A stretch of DNA of 64,000 nt from Chrysopilus asiliformis (GCA_964034945.1 OZ035961.1:30220184-30284183); one strand, 5' to 3'; shown: positions 43,504 to 55,448, counted from the stretch's first letter. Notes: a model not told the origin generated them from the sequence alone. Numbers and translations: made by a program.

Positions 43504-44500
43504 CACATAGTAGTATATCAGATTTAATATACCGTTTGTAACGCATCAAACCAATCATCGGACACGAAAATGAATTACAACAGGGTGTTAAGGCCTGTGT
43601 CCACATGGAAGTTTATTTGCAGAAGTCGCTTCTAGCAGAGACTTCTGGAAGTTTTTCCCGTGGAAACACTAACTGCAAGTGAACTTCCAGAAGTTGTGAC
43701 ACCAGAAATCTCTTCTAGAAGCGACTTCTGCAAATAAACTTCCATGTGGACACAGGCCTATAGGGATGACAAAACATTTTGATTGTCCATCCGTCCGTCT
43801 CTCTGCCTGACTGTCTGTCCGTAAACACTAAAACTTTCGAAAGGATTGAGCTAGAGATTTGAAATTTTGTATAGTTACGTTTCTCGTAAATGGCTCGGCT
43901 GAGATCTTGAACGGACAAAATTGGATCATTGCTTTCCCTCCCCCAATTACATACAAATGAAACAGTTTTTTGCAATTTTCTCGAAAACGTTGAGTTATTT
44001 TGAAAAATTTATAAAGTTAAAATGTGTTTAGAATAGGACCACTGCTTCCCCTTCTCCCATACAAATGGAATACTTTTTTTCCTATTTTCGCGAAAACTGT
44101 GCATCGTATCGAAAAATTTATAAAGAAATAAATATTGTATAAAAATGTGTTTAGAATATGATTTTACATAACTTTTTTTCAAATAAAAATTCAATTGCAC
44201 TACTCCTTCCCTCCTCTGAATAAAAATTCAGTTACATTACTGGTTCCTTTCTCCCCCATAAAAATTGAATTGAATACTCTTTTTCTTTTTTCTCGAAAAT
44301 GGTGAGTCGTATTGAAAGATTTATTAATGCAAAATCTGGTTAGAATATGATTTTACGTAACTTATCTATACGTCAAAATCCGATCGGACCACTCCTCTCC
44401 TATACAAATGGATTTTTTCAAATAAACATTTTCTCTGTCATCATATAGAGTATTTGACGATTGACCCTTGGCACTTGTAGTTTTTCTTAAGTTTGCATAA
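43504..44500 (+). mobile_element. DINE-1-like element, interrupted
   Basis: Shares GTAACGCATC, CAATCATCGGACACGAAAAT and GAATTACA with 36826-37372. It holds two or three diverged copies of TCGAAAACNGTGNRTCGTAT. The (GTCY)n block is short. Split by a foldback at 43591-43759. Confidence 0.7.
43591..43759. mobile_element. Foldback MITE with 45-bp perfect arms
   Basis: Arms 43591-43635 and 43715-43759 are exact complements, starting AGGCCTGTGTCCACATGG. The interior has a second, weaker inverted pair (ACTTCTGGAAGTTTTTC, GAACTTCCAGAAGTTG). The uninterrupted host reads GGGTATTAGGGATGA at 36896. Flanks suggest TA or TWA target choice. Confidence 0.85.
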
Positions 44501-44906
44501 TAGATATACTAAGACATTAATTGAAATTCAAAAGTTTATTTTTAGAGGAATGGAAATTAACTTTGACTTGAAAGCAAGGCCCAATTAACCATAGGGCTAA
44601 TTGGGTTACAGCCCAGGGGCGCCATCGATCCGAGGCGATGAAATTTTGATTGCTTTTTTTTTAATTCACATATTTATAAAAATTTTTGAATTTTCTTTTG
44701 CGCAAACATATATTTAAGTTTTGAATTAAAGAATATTTTAAAAAATAAAATTGAATTTTTACAATAAAACTATGTAAGGGTGCAAAATTTTATTTAGCCC
44801 AGGGCGCTCAAATTTGTTAATACGGCTCTGCTTGAAAGTCATTTTTGTAGAAGTAGTGCAAATACACCACCTTAAACCAAATAACCATCAGAAAATAATA
44901 AATACA
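44501..44906. other. No gene recognised
   Basis: Contains AATTAACCATAGGGC and CTAATTGGGTTACAGCCC, a short inverted pattern of unknown origin near 44582-44622. Confidence 0.35.
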
Positions 44907-45079
44907 GGAGTGGTATTCCGAAACTTGTTTCAAGTGTTTGAATCGAGTTAGAAGAAAAAGTAGTATTCGCTAGTTCTGTTTTGCCCTGTCATTTATTTTG
45001 GTCGAAACAGAGACAGCGAATACTACTTTATCTTCTAACTCGAAACAAACGCTGGAAACAAGTTACGGCATACCACTCC
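44907..45079. mobile_element. Foldback MITE with GGAGTGGTAT ends
   Basis: About 80-bp imperfect arms: GGAGTGGTATTCCGAAACTT, GAGTTAGAAGA, AAGTAGTATTCGCT on the left, with complements on the right ending CGGCATACCACTCC. No ORF. Confidence 0.75.
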
Positions 45080-45141
45080 AGAATAGTCAGTAATGGAAAT
45101 TGAATCAATAATAAGCACTAAATTCATTTCCCGGCTGCACG

Positions 45142-45190
45142 GGCTCAATAGGGATAGACCGGCTCAATAGGGATAGACCGGCTCAATAGG
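45142..45190. repeat. 19-bp tandem repeat, 2.5 copies
   Basis: GGCTCAATAGGGATAGACC repeated exactly twice and then partially. Confidence 0.85.
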
Positions 45191-45370
45191 ATTTCTTTAA
45201 AAACAATTTTGAGGCTATATTATTGGACAAGTTTCTCAAGCTATATTATTGGATGAGTGATCTCGAAAATTTCGCACTGTGCGTAGGCGGAAAAAATTCA
45301 ATTTACCGAAGAAGAATATGTTGTGCACGTTGTGTGATAGTTTTTTTTTTAAATAAAACTATCCAGTAAG

Positions 45371-45389
45371 CCCCCCCCCCCCCCCCCCC
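45371..45389. repeat. Run of 19 C
   Basis: An uninterrupted C homopolymer, very unusual in such AT-rich DNA; its exact length may be affected by sequencing. Confidence 0.8.
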
Positions 45390-47540
45390 ACTTCCCTCCG
45401 GCCTTCCGGCGCTGGTTAAAAGTATTTAAAAATAAAAAATAAATAAAATATGTCCTGTAAAATAACAAATTTCTGATAAATACCTACTTTTGCTATTAAT
45501 TCGAATTATTTTTCCCCAATGTTAATCATGTATTGTGGGATCAATATTTCCATGAAAGAAATTCACTTTTTTTCTTGCCTTCCAATTTCAAAAGCTTTTT
45601 CATAACTCTATTGCTGTTAAAAGTAGGACACGAATAAAATATCCTTCTTAAAGCATTTTAATGGTTCTTTCACTTTTCCCACGATGGCTATTTAGTTACA
45701 AATACCCAAAGTCCCTTGGAAAAAAACGATGAAAAACAAAAAAATTTCCATGACAAGAAAAACCTGACAAATAGCTCGAACACCATTTTCCTTAAAATGA
45801 GAGAAAAATGAAGTAAAGCAAAATGAAAATGTCAAAAAAAAACACGAAATTTCCATGGAAGACAAACGATAGACGTGAGAAGAAAATATAAAAAAAGAGA
45901 AATAAATTCCGTTATGGTTAATTTAGAGGAAAAATTTCCCGGGAGTGTAGGACTTTGACTTGTATCTAATACAAATCGCAATACCGGCACACAGGATATC
46001 AAAGAATATCAGGACCATTGAGGACAGCCAATTCACCATGGCACAAATTTTCTTAGCGGGTACTCTTATCCTTCATTCGTTATACACCTTCTTACTATGC
46101 TAGACAAGGCGCCCTGGTATGTATGTATATATTAATATATGTATGTATGGATATTGAGCTAATCACATACTATGATACAAGATAGGCAGACGCACCCCTT
46201 TCACGGGTGGTGCACGTCCTAATATTGCACTTCAACTAAACACAAGGATATTTAGATATCCATCACTATCTGGCTGTGTTCTGTAGTGCTCACTTATGGC
46301 ATAAAGTATTACAAATTGTCGGATAAAAATAAAGATTCGATAGAAAAAGAAACTTTTGTGTTCAATGTTGACATGGGTCGGTCGCTCACGATAATTCCCA
46401 ATGACATTTTCGTGACCTCTAAAAATCCATTTTCGATCGAAAACATGAACGGACCACCGACCAAATAACAAAAATGGCTGCGAAGGAGTGGCCTATATAA
46501 GGGAAAACTTTCGTAATTCTTAGCTAATGGCCAGGCGGAGCAAAAACGTAATTTACCCATCCATGTATATGTAAATGCCATTCAGGAAAAGCTTTCCATT
46601 TTCCGTTTTGGATCGATAAAAATCTCATACCATCCATGGTTTACAAATTAGTAAAACGCATGACTTTTTCCCACGCATCCAACAAACTACAGCTGGGGTA
46701 ATTCTAGGGGAAAATTATAGTAGTGTGTAACCCCTTGAAATCCTTCGAATCCGACGTCATCGCCTTCCAGTGCAGCTTTTCACCACACAAGTCACCTACG
46801 TCGCTTGTACTATAAAAAATTTATTGAAATTCGGAAAGGAATAACGTACCAGTCACACAGGTATCATCTCTTTTTAGCGTCATTAAAGTACACTTTTTTA
46901 CTTGAGGAAAAAGAAAAACTCATTTCTATTGTCCATTTAAACAATAACCAACACCTACACCTGAGGGCTTGCCAGAGCCTCTAAGCCCAACTCAATTCCC
47001 ATATACAAATAAACGTACGCATTAAAATAAACAATAATTAACGAATTACTTGTAATATAAAATAGTATCCTGCAACATACTCGCAGGTAAAAACTTCTGT
47101 CCAGCCTAATACATTAATTGCGTGCTAGATGGCAGTTTGTATTTATTTTTAATGATTTTTAGACAACAACATATATTTGCATTGTGACTTTATGAACTTT
47201 TTTTAAAAATAGAACACCTGGTTCACCTGTGATACGCTCAATGTTCAGTGCTTTGAACTTGAAGCTCGGTAAATTCAAGCCAACCAAACCAAATGACATT
47301 GCATGACCGGTGGGAAACACTTGGACCGTAATTTCATGTAGTTTTCATGCTTATTTTGTGCTGGCAAATATTAAAAGCGAAAGTGTTTAAATCAGGTGTT
47401 AAAGTTAATTTGAATATTGTAAATAAATCAAATGTAAAAATATACCAAAACGTAGACACGAGGTCTGGCGTAGTATTTTTTTTAGGATGTACACAAATAA
47501 TTCCTTTTTTATGTATTCAAAATCAAAATTATTCACTAAC
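45390..47540. other. Unique DNA, no gene recognised
   Basis: No repeats identified. Overlapping opposite-strand frames near 46232-46581 show no domain. A short ATG frame at 46038 has a signal-like start but stops after 21 codons. Confidence 0.4.
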
Positions 47541-47703
47541 TGGCGACGTACACGAAGCAACTTTCGGTCATCAGGATGCCTCAGCCTCACCAAATTGTGA
47601 GAAAGAAACGAGTGCGGCAAGAGGAGAAAAGTCGCCACTCGAAAAGTGTTCTTCACGTCTTCTTTTACGCACACAAACGAAGTCGCTCGTGTAGCACGTC
47701 AGA
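47541..47703. mobile_element. Possible MITE with GACGT.CACGA ends
   Basis: GGCGACGTACACGAAGCAAC on the left resembles the complement of AAGTCGCTCGTGTAGCACGT on the right. GC-richer than its flanks. Weak. Confidence 0.35.
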
Positions 47704-50700
47704 ATGCATGTGTGCGTAATTTCATTGAGGCAGTCGGTGCTTAGCCACCGACTCGTAAACATATCCCAAATAAACAAAAATTGAATGCAAATAGTGAAAT
47801 ACCAATTGCAGGTAGTTTTATTTTTCAGGTAGGTAGGTAAATAACCAATTACCAGTCCTTATTTTTCTATTGTTGGCAGTTTCTATTTTGGGAATTGATG
47901 TTGCCTCGGTGCAGTAAGGGAATGAGCTGCAAATACAATACATATATGAGAACCACACACACATGAGCAATCGCTTGTTGTACACAAGTTTTTCCTGCTA
48001 AAAAGTAAAGAAGTGTGTACGTCGGAAAGGCATTTTGGGGACTAAAAGTCGCCGCGATGAGAAGAAGCGTGTGCGTTCGCACTAATGAGTTTTCTGTTTA
48101 CCTTGAAAACTTGAGGTAGGTATTAAAAAACAACGCATCCAGATTTTAAGCAAAAATAAAGTATGCGTTGGGGAGTAAGTGAAATGGGTTTTCAATTTTA
48201 TTTTGATGTATGATAGTGTTATATAAAAATACATTATAAACAGTTTATTGATGATATTTTGCCTTTCTAGGACTATAACAGAACTAGGGCTATAACAGAC
48301 TATGAACAATTTGGCACTTATTCGTAGTGATTGCGTTAACTGGAGTTTTGTTAAATCATGCACTCAGAAAAATGGAGTAAAAGTCGTCGACTTGCGTACA
48401 GCGGCGCACAATGTCGAATTTGGTCTAAATTTTGGCCAAAATTAGGGTTTTCATGAAAATTTGACAAGCCCAAAATTTTATATTTTCATATTTTCCTAGA
48501 AAAAGCCATAAAAAAATATTTATTTTTTAAGTATCTTTTATATATGCCTTAAGTTAGTCAATTTTTACGTATTTTATGATTATTCGATACCATATGCTGC
48601 CATAAAAACATTACATTTTCAGAAGCTCGTTCATATATGACAATTATGTAATACAATTAAAAAGTACAGCACTTACCTTACCATCTAAACAAACTTAATA
48701 TGATTTCACTTTCTACATTTAATACTCGTATAGCGCTTTAACATAAAAATGACACACTCCACATGAAGAGCACTCAAAACACCGTTTTGGGTGGAGATGT
48801 TATGCTGTAATTAAGTAAAAAAAAACATTGTCAACAGCAGTTTTGTTCAAATTGTCGACAACTTGACTTGTACAATATGTGCCTAAAATTGTTGGATTAA
48901 AATAAAAATCATTCCTAGTTATTTTTACGAAATAATAAAATGGGTCAAATGCATAAAAGGCCGTATGTCAGGCACTCTTTAAATCCATAAATAAACATAC
49001 ATGTAGTTAATTTTAATTTTTATTAATATACATATGTATTATCTAGAGATCGCCAAAGATCTTCAAATTTTCGGTCCAAGGAAAATTTAACAAAAGTTTT
49101 AACTTTTTGGAAGTCCACAAACATTTTTTCCCGGTGAGAAGGGGAGTCCCAAATTCGAAAAAAGTGAGAAGGCGAGCCCCAAAGCCGAAGTTACGCTGCT
49201 CGATGGGAATTAAGGAGAAATTTTTGTAATGCCGCAACACTGCTCCGAATGATGAGGGTTCACAATTGTCCATCTATTTATATGTTTCGGCAAATACACG
49301 TCCTGTAAAATTGATGTGTTAATTATGTCTTCAATTCCAAAAAAAAAAATCTTTGAAAGTTCGTTGTTTTAAAAAAAATATGGAATTTCAAAAAGTTTTA
49401 TTCGGTATAATCTTTACCAATAATTCCCTTCTCCAAGAAGTGCTAAATAAAATCTAGAGTGTAATATACTTTTATCTCAAAAAATCTGTTCTCTAAATTA
49501 GCATTAAAAAAAACATTGAAATCATGTCTTTGGATTGCAAAAGCTTAAAAACCAATAAACGAGACAATCAATAAAATTATTTCGTTATGCATACAGCACG
49601 GGACACAAAATCCCCGACGTCTGGTCACGAGAATCTAACCAGCCTCAAACATTTACCTTCATAAATATTTCACTTAAATAATTTATTTCAAATGATTTTC
49701 GGAAAATTGTTCAATAGAGACAAGCAGCCAAAATGGGTGATGAGATTGTATTCGAGAACGTCTGAAAAGTGAAGCGTGACGCGCAAATATGCACCCGACA
49801 AGATACAACGGTTTGAACGATTTTAAAGTAATCATAAGATACTTTACTAAATAACGCCATTATTTGACAAAAGATAATCAACCTTAAGTTAATGCTCAAT
49901 AAGCTCATGGTTTACACTCAAGGCCCAATCAAATAAGATGATGATCCAATTTCTTGATACTTCTTCCATCTTCCATTTCTATTATGAGGACGCAATGAAG
50001 CGCGATCATCTTCGGCTAAACTTTGTCTTTGCACTTCCATCTACGATTCTTGAACTCCCGCATTCACCTGAACGTGCACCAAGAGTTTTTTTTACTACAA
50101 GGCTTTCGCAATACCACATAAACTGATCAGTGATCATTTTGGATGATCATCATGCCATTCCGTTGTTACTGTTGTTGCCGATGCGGATTTTGTAAGTCTA
50201 CTCAATCACTGTTACCTGCAAATAGTTAACGACCTTTTAATATGCTCACTTCTAATGAATAAAACCAATGCAGAAAACTATTTACCTCACATAGAACTTA
50301 TTTATTGGTGTTTTCAAAACAGAGTAAATTTTTTTTTTGTTTAGCTTAAAAAACAAATCTGAACGTTTCTGTAATGTGTTTCAGCAATTTTAATGGTTCA
50401 ATAAGCTTAAATGGAAAACTAGGTTATGACATTGCAATAAAAAAAATTAGAATAAGCGTCACTGAGTGAGTGTAATTAATTTTTGCACTCGTGACATGCA
50501 ATTGATCATCGCTTTAGTTTTTGGAACTGAGATAATTGGTTAAAAAAATAATTATTAAAATGTTTCATGCATACGTTGAACGGACGTTCAGTCGTTTGAT
50601 TCGCACATTTCTAACCGTCCCGCAAAGCATCCCGCATTGGGCATAATTTGTCCCGAATTCGATTTTAATGGTCTCGCCTTGGACATAAAGTGTCCCGCAT

Positions 50701-50947
50701 TGATCACAGTATATTCTGCTTTGTTACTTGTTTCGATCCCTTTGTTACTTTATTCGATCCCTTGTCACCAAAAAAATAAATAAATAAATTTAAATGATTT
50801 TAAAAGCTTTTTTATACGAGATATAGGGTCGTCAAACAGGTAGCTACCCACTCCAGATTCGATTTAAATTTTTTTGATGGTTTACTTCAAAGATCAATTG
50901 AGAGTTATATTTGACCCTAAATAAGTTATAACTTTCGACTACGGCAC
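47704..50947. other. No gene recognised
   Basis: Mostly unique DNA. A single MITE end, CACTCAGAAAAATGGAG, is at 48361 without a partner. Near 50615-50715 TCCCGCATTGGGCATAA and related phrases repeat imperfectly. Confidence 0.4.
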
Positions 50948-51068
50948 ATCCCAAGCAACCAGATAAGGCAAAATGCCTTAGATTAGGGCGTGGTGTCTTA
51001 ACATTTGTCGTTTTTTAAGACACCACGCCCTAATCTAAGGCATTATGCCTTATCTGGTTGCTTAGGAT
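50948..51068. repeat. 53-bp inverted repeat, two mismatches
   Basis: Arms 50948-51000 and 51016-51068, inner ends GGGCGTGGTGTCTTA. Loop of 15 bases. A young foldback element. Confidence 0.85.
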
Positions 51069-51349
51069 TGGTACATTTTTTCGAATAATTTTGACTGCGG
51101 CCCATTCTTTCATTGTTATTAACCCAAAGCACAAACAATAGCCAACGCTAAAAGAAAATCTTGTTATTTGAAACCAAACCTTGACAACTATCAGAAGCCA
51201 AAAAACTTATTCCTAGTTTGCTTTACTCCAAGAATGATCGTTTGCTTCAAAAGAGATCTACAAGAGGAATCGTTTGCAGAGAGCAATAGAAGCTTTTGCG
51301 AAAAAGCGAAAAGCTTTTGAAAAAAAATCTCTAAATATCCTTTCTCTCA

Positions 51350-51420
51350 GAATTTTTTCAATAGCGCCTAAAGTTGAAGAGAAATCAGAATTTTTTCAAT
51401 AGCGCCTAAAGGTCAAAGAA
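51350..51420. repeat. Direct duplication of about 37 bp
   Basis: CAGAATTTTTTCAATAGCGC followed by CTAAAG occurs twice, starting at 51349 and about 51387. Confidence 0.7.
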
Positions 51421-51483
51421 AAAAATCTGTGGGAGATACCCATTTAAGATAACGGTACTTTTACAAAAAGTTAATAGAAAAAC

Positions 51484-52096
51484 ACAACAAAAGCTATAAT
51501 TGCCAATCTGGCAATCATTGGAGACCCGTATGGTTAATTCGTATCAAAATTCGAACAGTTGTACCTAAATTCCACTTTGAAGTCAAACTTTCCAAAAAGA
51601 TTTTTTAAAATTTATTCCAATCGGATATTTATGTATGGGAGTTTTATGTAGAATGATATCCTAAATAACTTTTGTTGTTCCACTTTTTTGATGAGATGCA
51701 CCGTTTTTGCGATATTTACAAAAAACGTTTTCGTTCGTATGGGGGGTACCCCCCCTAATGGTCCATTTTTGCCCATTAACGAACTTAGCCTCGCATTTTA
51801 CAAAAAACGGATCTGTGCAAAATTTCAAGTCTCTAGCTCAATCCGAGCACCCTCAATCCGCGCCACAGACGGACAGACGGACGGACAGACGGACGGACGG
51901 ACAGACGGACGGACAGACGGACGGACAGACGGACGGACAGACAGACGGACAGACGGACGGACATGCTAAATTCAACTATTTTCATCATTCTAAACACACT
52001 GGAGTAATTCATTTTTGTGTGTGATGACGGGATCTTAGCGTTACAAACGGTAAGGCAAAGTTAGTATACCCTTTGGTTTCACAATACGGGTATAAA
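51484..52096 (-). mobile_element. DINE-1-like element with (GGAC)n
   Basis: Minus orientation: 3' end AACAAAAGCTATAATTGCCA at left, start TATACCCGTATTGTGAAACC at right. The microsatellite, read on plus as GGACAGACGGACGGACAGAC, covers about 51868-51962. Open frames through it are repeat artefacts. Confidence 0.78.
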
Positions 52097-52111
52097 AACC
52101 CATTTACAAAA

Positions 52112-52318
52112 AAATTCAAGTCGCTACCTCAACGCGTTCTCGAGTTATTTAAGTTAAATTGAACTTACAGACCGACAGGCAGACCAACCAACAGATAGAC
52201 TGACAGACAGATGCACGGACATCCTTATTCTGATCAGAAAGTTTCTATCTGCCCCCGTTCTCGAGTCGGTCTCTGTCATGAATACAATACTTTCCCTCTA
52301 TAGCACAGGAAAGTAAAA
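52112..52318 (-). mobile_element. DINE-like family 2, 5' fragment
   Basis: Read on minus: ACTTTCCTGTGCTATAGAGG then GAAAGTATTGTATTCATGAC, GACCGACTCGAGAAC, a GTCN block, then CTCGAGAACGCGTTGAGGTA. Truncated after that. Confidence 0.65.
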
Positions 52319-52650
52319 AAAAAAACGAAAATCAAAAACGATAAAAATTGTATTTATCTAGCGATAATGATTTTTTGTTCATTGAAATTTACTTCTTCAA
52401 AACCAAGGCCATTTTGTTTAATTAGAAAAAATTAGAATGTCATTTACCTTACATGCAACGAAATGAATTTTAATTGATAAATATGCAGACTTTTTTTTGA
52501 TATTTTAGAACTATCCGTTGTGATTATAAGCATTGATTTAATTTTTTGCAATTACTGATAACGAAATGACAATTTTTCAATTTCCTCAATCTATTCTAAT
52601 CTTGAAATTCCGACAAGCGCTTTAGTTAAGGCAAGATTTGATTTCTTTGG
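52319..52650. other. Upstream DNA of the 52734 gene
   Basis: No repeat or gene seen. Confidence 0.35.
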
Positions 52651-52658
52651 TATAAATA
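52651..52658 (+). promoter_or_regulatory. TATA box of the 52734 gene
   Basis: TATAAATA lies 76 bases before the start codon; transcription would begin near 52681. Confidence 0.6.
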
Positions 52659-52733
52659 GGTCAATTGTAATTCTAGCAGCACCAGTAAGTGTATAACGAA
52701 ACATCGAACGTCCCAAAAATTCTACAAAGAAAT

Positions 52734-53144
52734 ATGAAGGCTTGTAAGTAAACTTCAGTTTTTAAGAAACATAATTAAAAATCCATTGAACTTGGTTTTT
52801 TTTTCATAGTTACAGTAGCATTTTTCATTGCTTGCGCCATCATCCTCGGCACTACCGCAAGTGAGTGCCCAACCAAAAAGGATGCCTACACTTACGGTCA
52901 CAATGGACAGCCAGACTGCCAAAACGAATGTGAAACAACACGCGCTTGGAGGAACAATTTCGACCCAACCCGATATTGGATTTGCACTAAACAAGGACAG
53001 CCAGGCGAATTAGTGCATTGCCCCCTAGGTAAAGGATTCTTAGACAGTGAAGATCTTTTTGGATGCGTTGACTGGTCAGAATGGAAGTGGACCCTCCCGT
53101 ACGATCCCCCATCAATAGCAAAAATGACCCTAATCAAAAACTAA
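52734..53144 (+). CDS. Secreted CBM14-like chitin-binding protein A
   Basis: Two exons, 52734-52743 and 52810-53144, joined across a 66-base GTAAGT...TTTCATAG intron, give 114 residues. The intron splits codon 4 (phase 1) inside the signal peptide (MKAFTVAFFIACAIILGTTA), so the protein is secreted. The mature part has one peritrophin-A-like domain with RAWRNNFDPTRYWIC, HCPLGKGF and FGCVDWSEWKWTLPYDPP. Cysteines are at 23, 40, 44, 62, 74 and 89; compared with the paralogues it lacks the last cysteine after DPP and has two extra near the N terminus, so its disulphide pattern must differ. Family members bind chitin in cuticle or gut lining; the substrate here is inference. An AATAAA follows at 53193. 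Confidence 0.85.
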
Positions 53145-53192
53145 AGTTCCACTATTAAATGTAAGTTGGTTGTACATAATTGTAACAAAAAA

Positions 53193-53198
53193 AATAAA
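53193..53198 (+). terminator. Poly(A) signal of the 52734 gene
   Basis: AATAAA 49 bases after the stop codon. Confidence 0.55.
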
Positions 53199-53288
53199 AT
53201 TTCCTTGGCATTATAAAAAAATTCAATGAATATGTATGCATTTGTCAATGAAAAGATTTATTCAAAAAACTTTTTAAAATATTATAAA

Positions 53289-53577
53289 CTAGCTTGCATA
53301 CCCGTCGTTGCCGGGTTAAGTTTTTTCAATTTTTTTATGGTCTATGTTGGAGCTAAACTTCAGGCCAATCGGTTCAGTAGTTTCCCCGCGAAAGAGTAAC
53401 ATAGAGGGAAAACTAAGTTTCGAGATGACTTTACCCCCTCCCCTTAGTCCCCCCACCCCTCGCGATACTTTTCCGTATGCCTATGTTGGAACCAGATCTA
53501 CCACAGACACTCATGCCAAATCTCAAGTCAATCGGTTCAGCCGTTTTTGCGTGAAAGAGGAACAGACAGACAGACAT

Positions 53578-53620
<43 letters not shown>

Positions 53621-53640
53621 CGATAACAAAATAGGTAATC
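53289..53640 (-). mobile_element. Non-autonomous Helitron-like element, copy C
   Basis: Minus orientation: the 3' end GCAAGCTAG with hairpin at left, 5' side with a (CAGA)n run at about 53563-53620. Aligns with copy B (27042-27579) along its length and keeps the empty TTAA site. Confidence 0.7.
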
Positions 53641-54027
53641 CTCAATACAATATTAACATTAATTAGAAATGCGAAATGCATTTTTGTTTGAACGCACATT
53701 TTCGTAATAGGCTTCAATTTTCGTAATAGGTTTCGTAATAGGCTTAACACTTTGTTTGATTCTTAATCTTTCTATTGTTGAAATTGCCAAAGACAGAATT
53801 TATCACACCTGAAAACAGATGCCAAAAATCATTAGACATTTTTAACATTTAACAACGGTCCAAGCCGATATATTCAAATTTTAGATTTTTGTGTAAGTCC
53901 TTAACTGTTAGGTCATCAAAACTAGATAAGAACACAATTTTCTTCTTACTGTGATTTTTTTAAAATAACATTAAAATCAGTTCTAAAGCTAATAACATTT
54001 TTGGTGTATGGCACGTGTCTGCCACTA
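53641..54027. other. No gene recognised
   Basis: AT-rich spacer. TTTCGTAATAGG occurs three times near 53700-53745. Confidence 0.35.
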
Positions 54028-54030
54028 TAA

Positions 54031-54550
54031 TGACGTTTTCGACTGGCAGATTCAGGGCAGATTCAGAGCACGCTCTACCCCAGTTTAGAGCAAGGTATTT
54101 CGAGCAGATCTCGAGTAGATTTCGAGCACCTCTGCTTGGGAGTCGAGCATTTCTCAAAGAACAAGAAGAAGCATAAAACAAATTAAAATTAATTTTGATA
54201 TATTCCCCTTAAGTTGACACTGCACTAATATATTTCTGACCAAATGAAATTCTTCTTCACTAGATGAAGAAGAATCCAAGAAATCAAAATCATAAATATC
54301 TTCCATTTACGATTCCACACGATTTTGTTAGCCTTAACCTCAAAAGAGCAACTCAAATCTGACTACATTAGGCAGATCACAAAATTGCTCGAAAAATGCT
54401 CTTTTAGTGCTCGCATACGGAGTACTTGCGTCACTCGAACACGTAACTCTTTTTCGAGCGATCAAAAAATCTCAGTCGAACACAAGATCTCAGAGTGAGC
54501 AAATTTAGAGCAACTTCAGAGCAAAAAGAGCATGCCAGTCGAAAACGCCA
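54031..54550. mobile_element. PIF/Harbinger-like element, 520 bp
   Basis: 18-bp ends TGACGTTTTCGACTGGCA and TGCCAGTCGAAAACGCCA (one mismatch), flanked by TAA at 54028-54030 and 54551-54553. The interior is dense in AGAGCA and GAGCA motifs on both strands, probably binding sites. No transposase. Confidence 0.72.
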
Positions 54551-54688
54551 TAAGTGTATCTAATATAGAAGAATATAAATACCTTTAATCAAAAATTCTA
54601 GTAGGAAAGATTCTTCCTTTTAATATGATTTTCAAAGTTTAAACGGAAAATCAAATGTCAAAAAAAATTATTCAAAAAGTCACAAAAA

Positions 54689-55036
54689 TTAGCATTTATT
54701 CATAGGATCTTCTGTTGGTGTCCACAGCCATTTACTCCACGGCACGCAACGTTTCTCAGGATCATAATAGCCATGATCTTGAGGGCAATTGACTGCTACT
54801 CCGCATGTGTCCAAGGTCTTGCATTCCCAGTAACTCATGGCGCCAAAATTATTTCGCCAAAATCTTATTTCCAACTCATAAGGGTGTGTGCATGCCGGAC
54901 GTCCATTTCCACCGGTATAAACAGTGAAAACGCTGACAATACAGCAAAATAAAATGAAAGCTAGAAAAAAGTATTATTATTATTTTTTTAAAGTTTCAAT
55001 TTGTAAAAAAAGATTATTACCAAAGCAAATTTTCAT
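54689..55036 (-). CDS. Secreted CBM14-like chitin-binding protein B
   Basis: Exons 55021-55036 and 54689-54960 (minus) with a 60-base GTAATA...TTTCTAG intron give 95 residues. The intron splits codon 6 after its first base, in the signal peptide MKICFAFILFCCIVSVFTVY. The mature protein is almost only one peritrophin-A-like domain: GGNGRPAC, IRFWRNNFGAMSYWEC, NCPQDHGYYDPEKRC, then WSKWLWTPTEDPMNKC. Six cysteines (29, 52, 58, 64, 77, 95) match the CBM14 pattern of three disulphides. It shares strand with protein C 460 bases upstream; each has its own TATA box, so they are separate units. Confidence 0.88.
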
Positions 55037-55103
55037 TTTCAATCAATTAAAGTGATTAAACTTAAAGAACTAAAAAAACCCATTTTAAAAACTGTTTCAG
55101 CTG

Positions 55104-55111
55104 CTTATATA
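55104..55111 (-). promoter_or_regulatory. TATA box of protein B gene
   Basis: TATATAAG on the minus strand, 68 bases upstream of the start codon. Confidence 0.6.
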
Positions 55112-55448
55112 CCCAAGAAACCTAATCGATTTCAAAGTATTTTATCAAAAAGCCATTTGTGTTTTGACATTTTGCGAAAGAAAATAGTTGAAGATCTTAT
55201 CAAACCTCGTAAATCTTAATAAAAGTCATAAGTATATTTGCACTAGTCATTAGTTGTATTGTGTATAAATGGCACTTAACTGTACGCAGGACTATCAAAA
55301 TCTTGAAAAGTTGAAAATATTAGACAATTAGGAGCCTGATAAAATGGCATGCAAAATCTTGACTATTCGAAGTTAGAACATCATAGGTTTATCGTTATCA
55401 TATATTGGTGCAACAAATAACAAGAAAATTGAAAATTTCATCACAGAA
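55112..55448. other. Spacer between genes B and C
   Basis: Upstream region of gene B and downstream of gene C. No repeats seen. Confidence 0.4.

Noticed and set aside
46038..46103. Short ATG frame with a signal-peptide-like start
   Set aside because: Stops after 21 codons, with no intron or second exon that I can support.
46232..46581. Three overlapping frames of 60-90 codons on both strands
   Set aside because: Mutually exclusive, no domain, ordinary composition.
51688..52024. Overlapping 93- and 105-codon frames with TDGQTDGQ repeats
   Set aside because: Translations of the GGAC/AGAC microsatellite.
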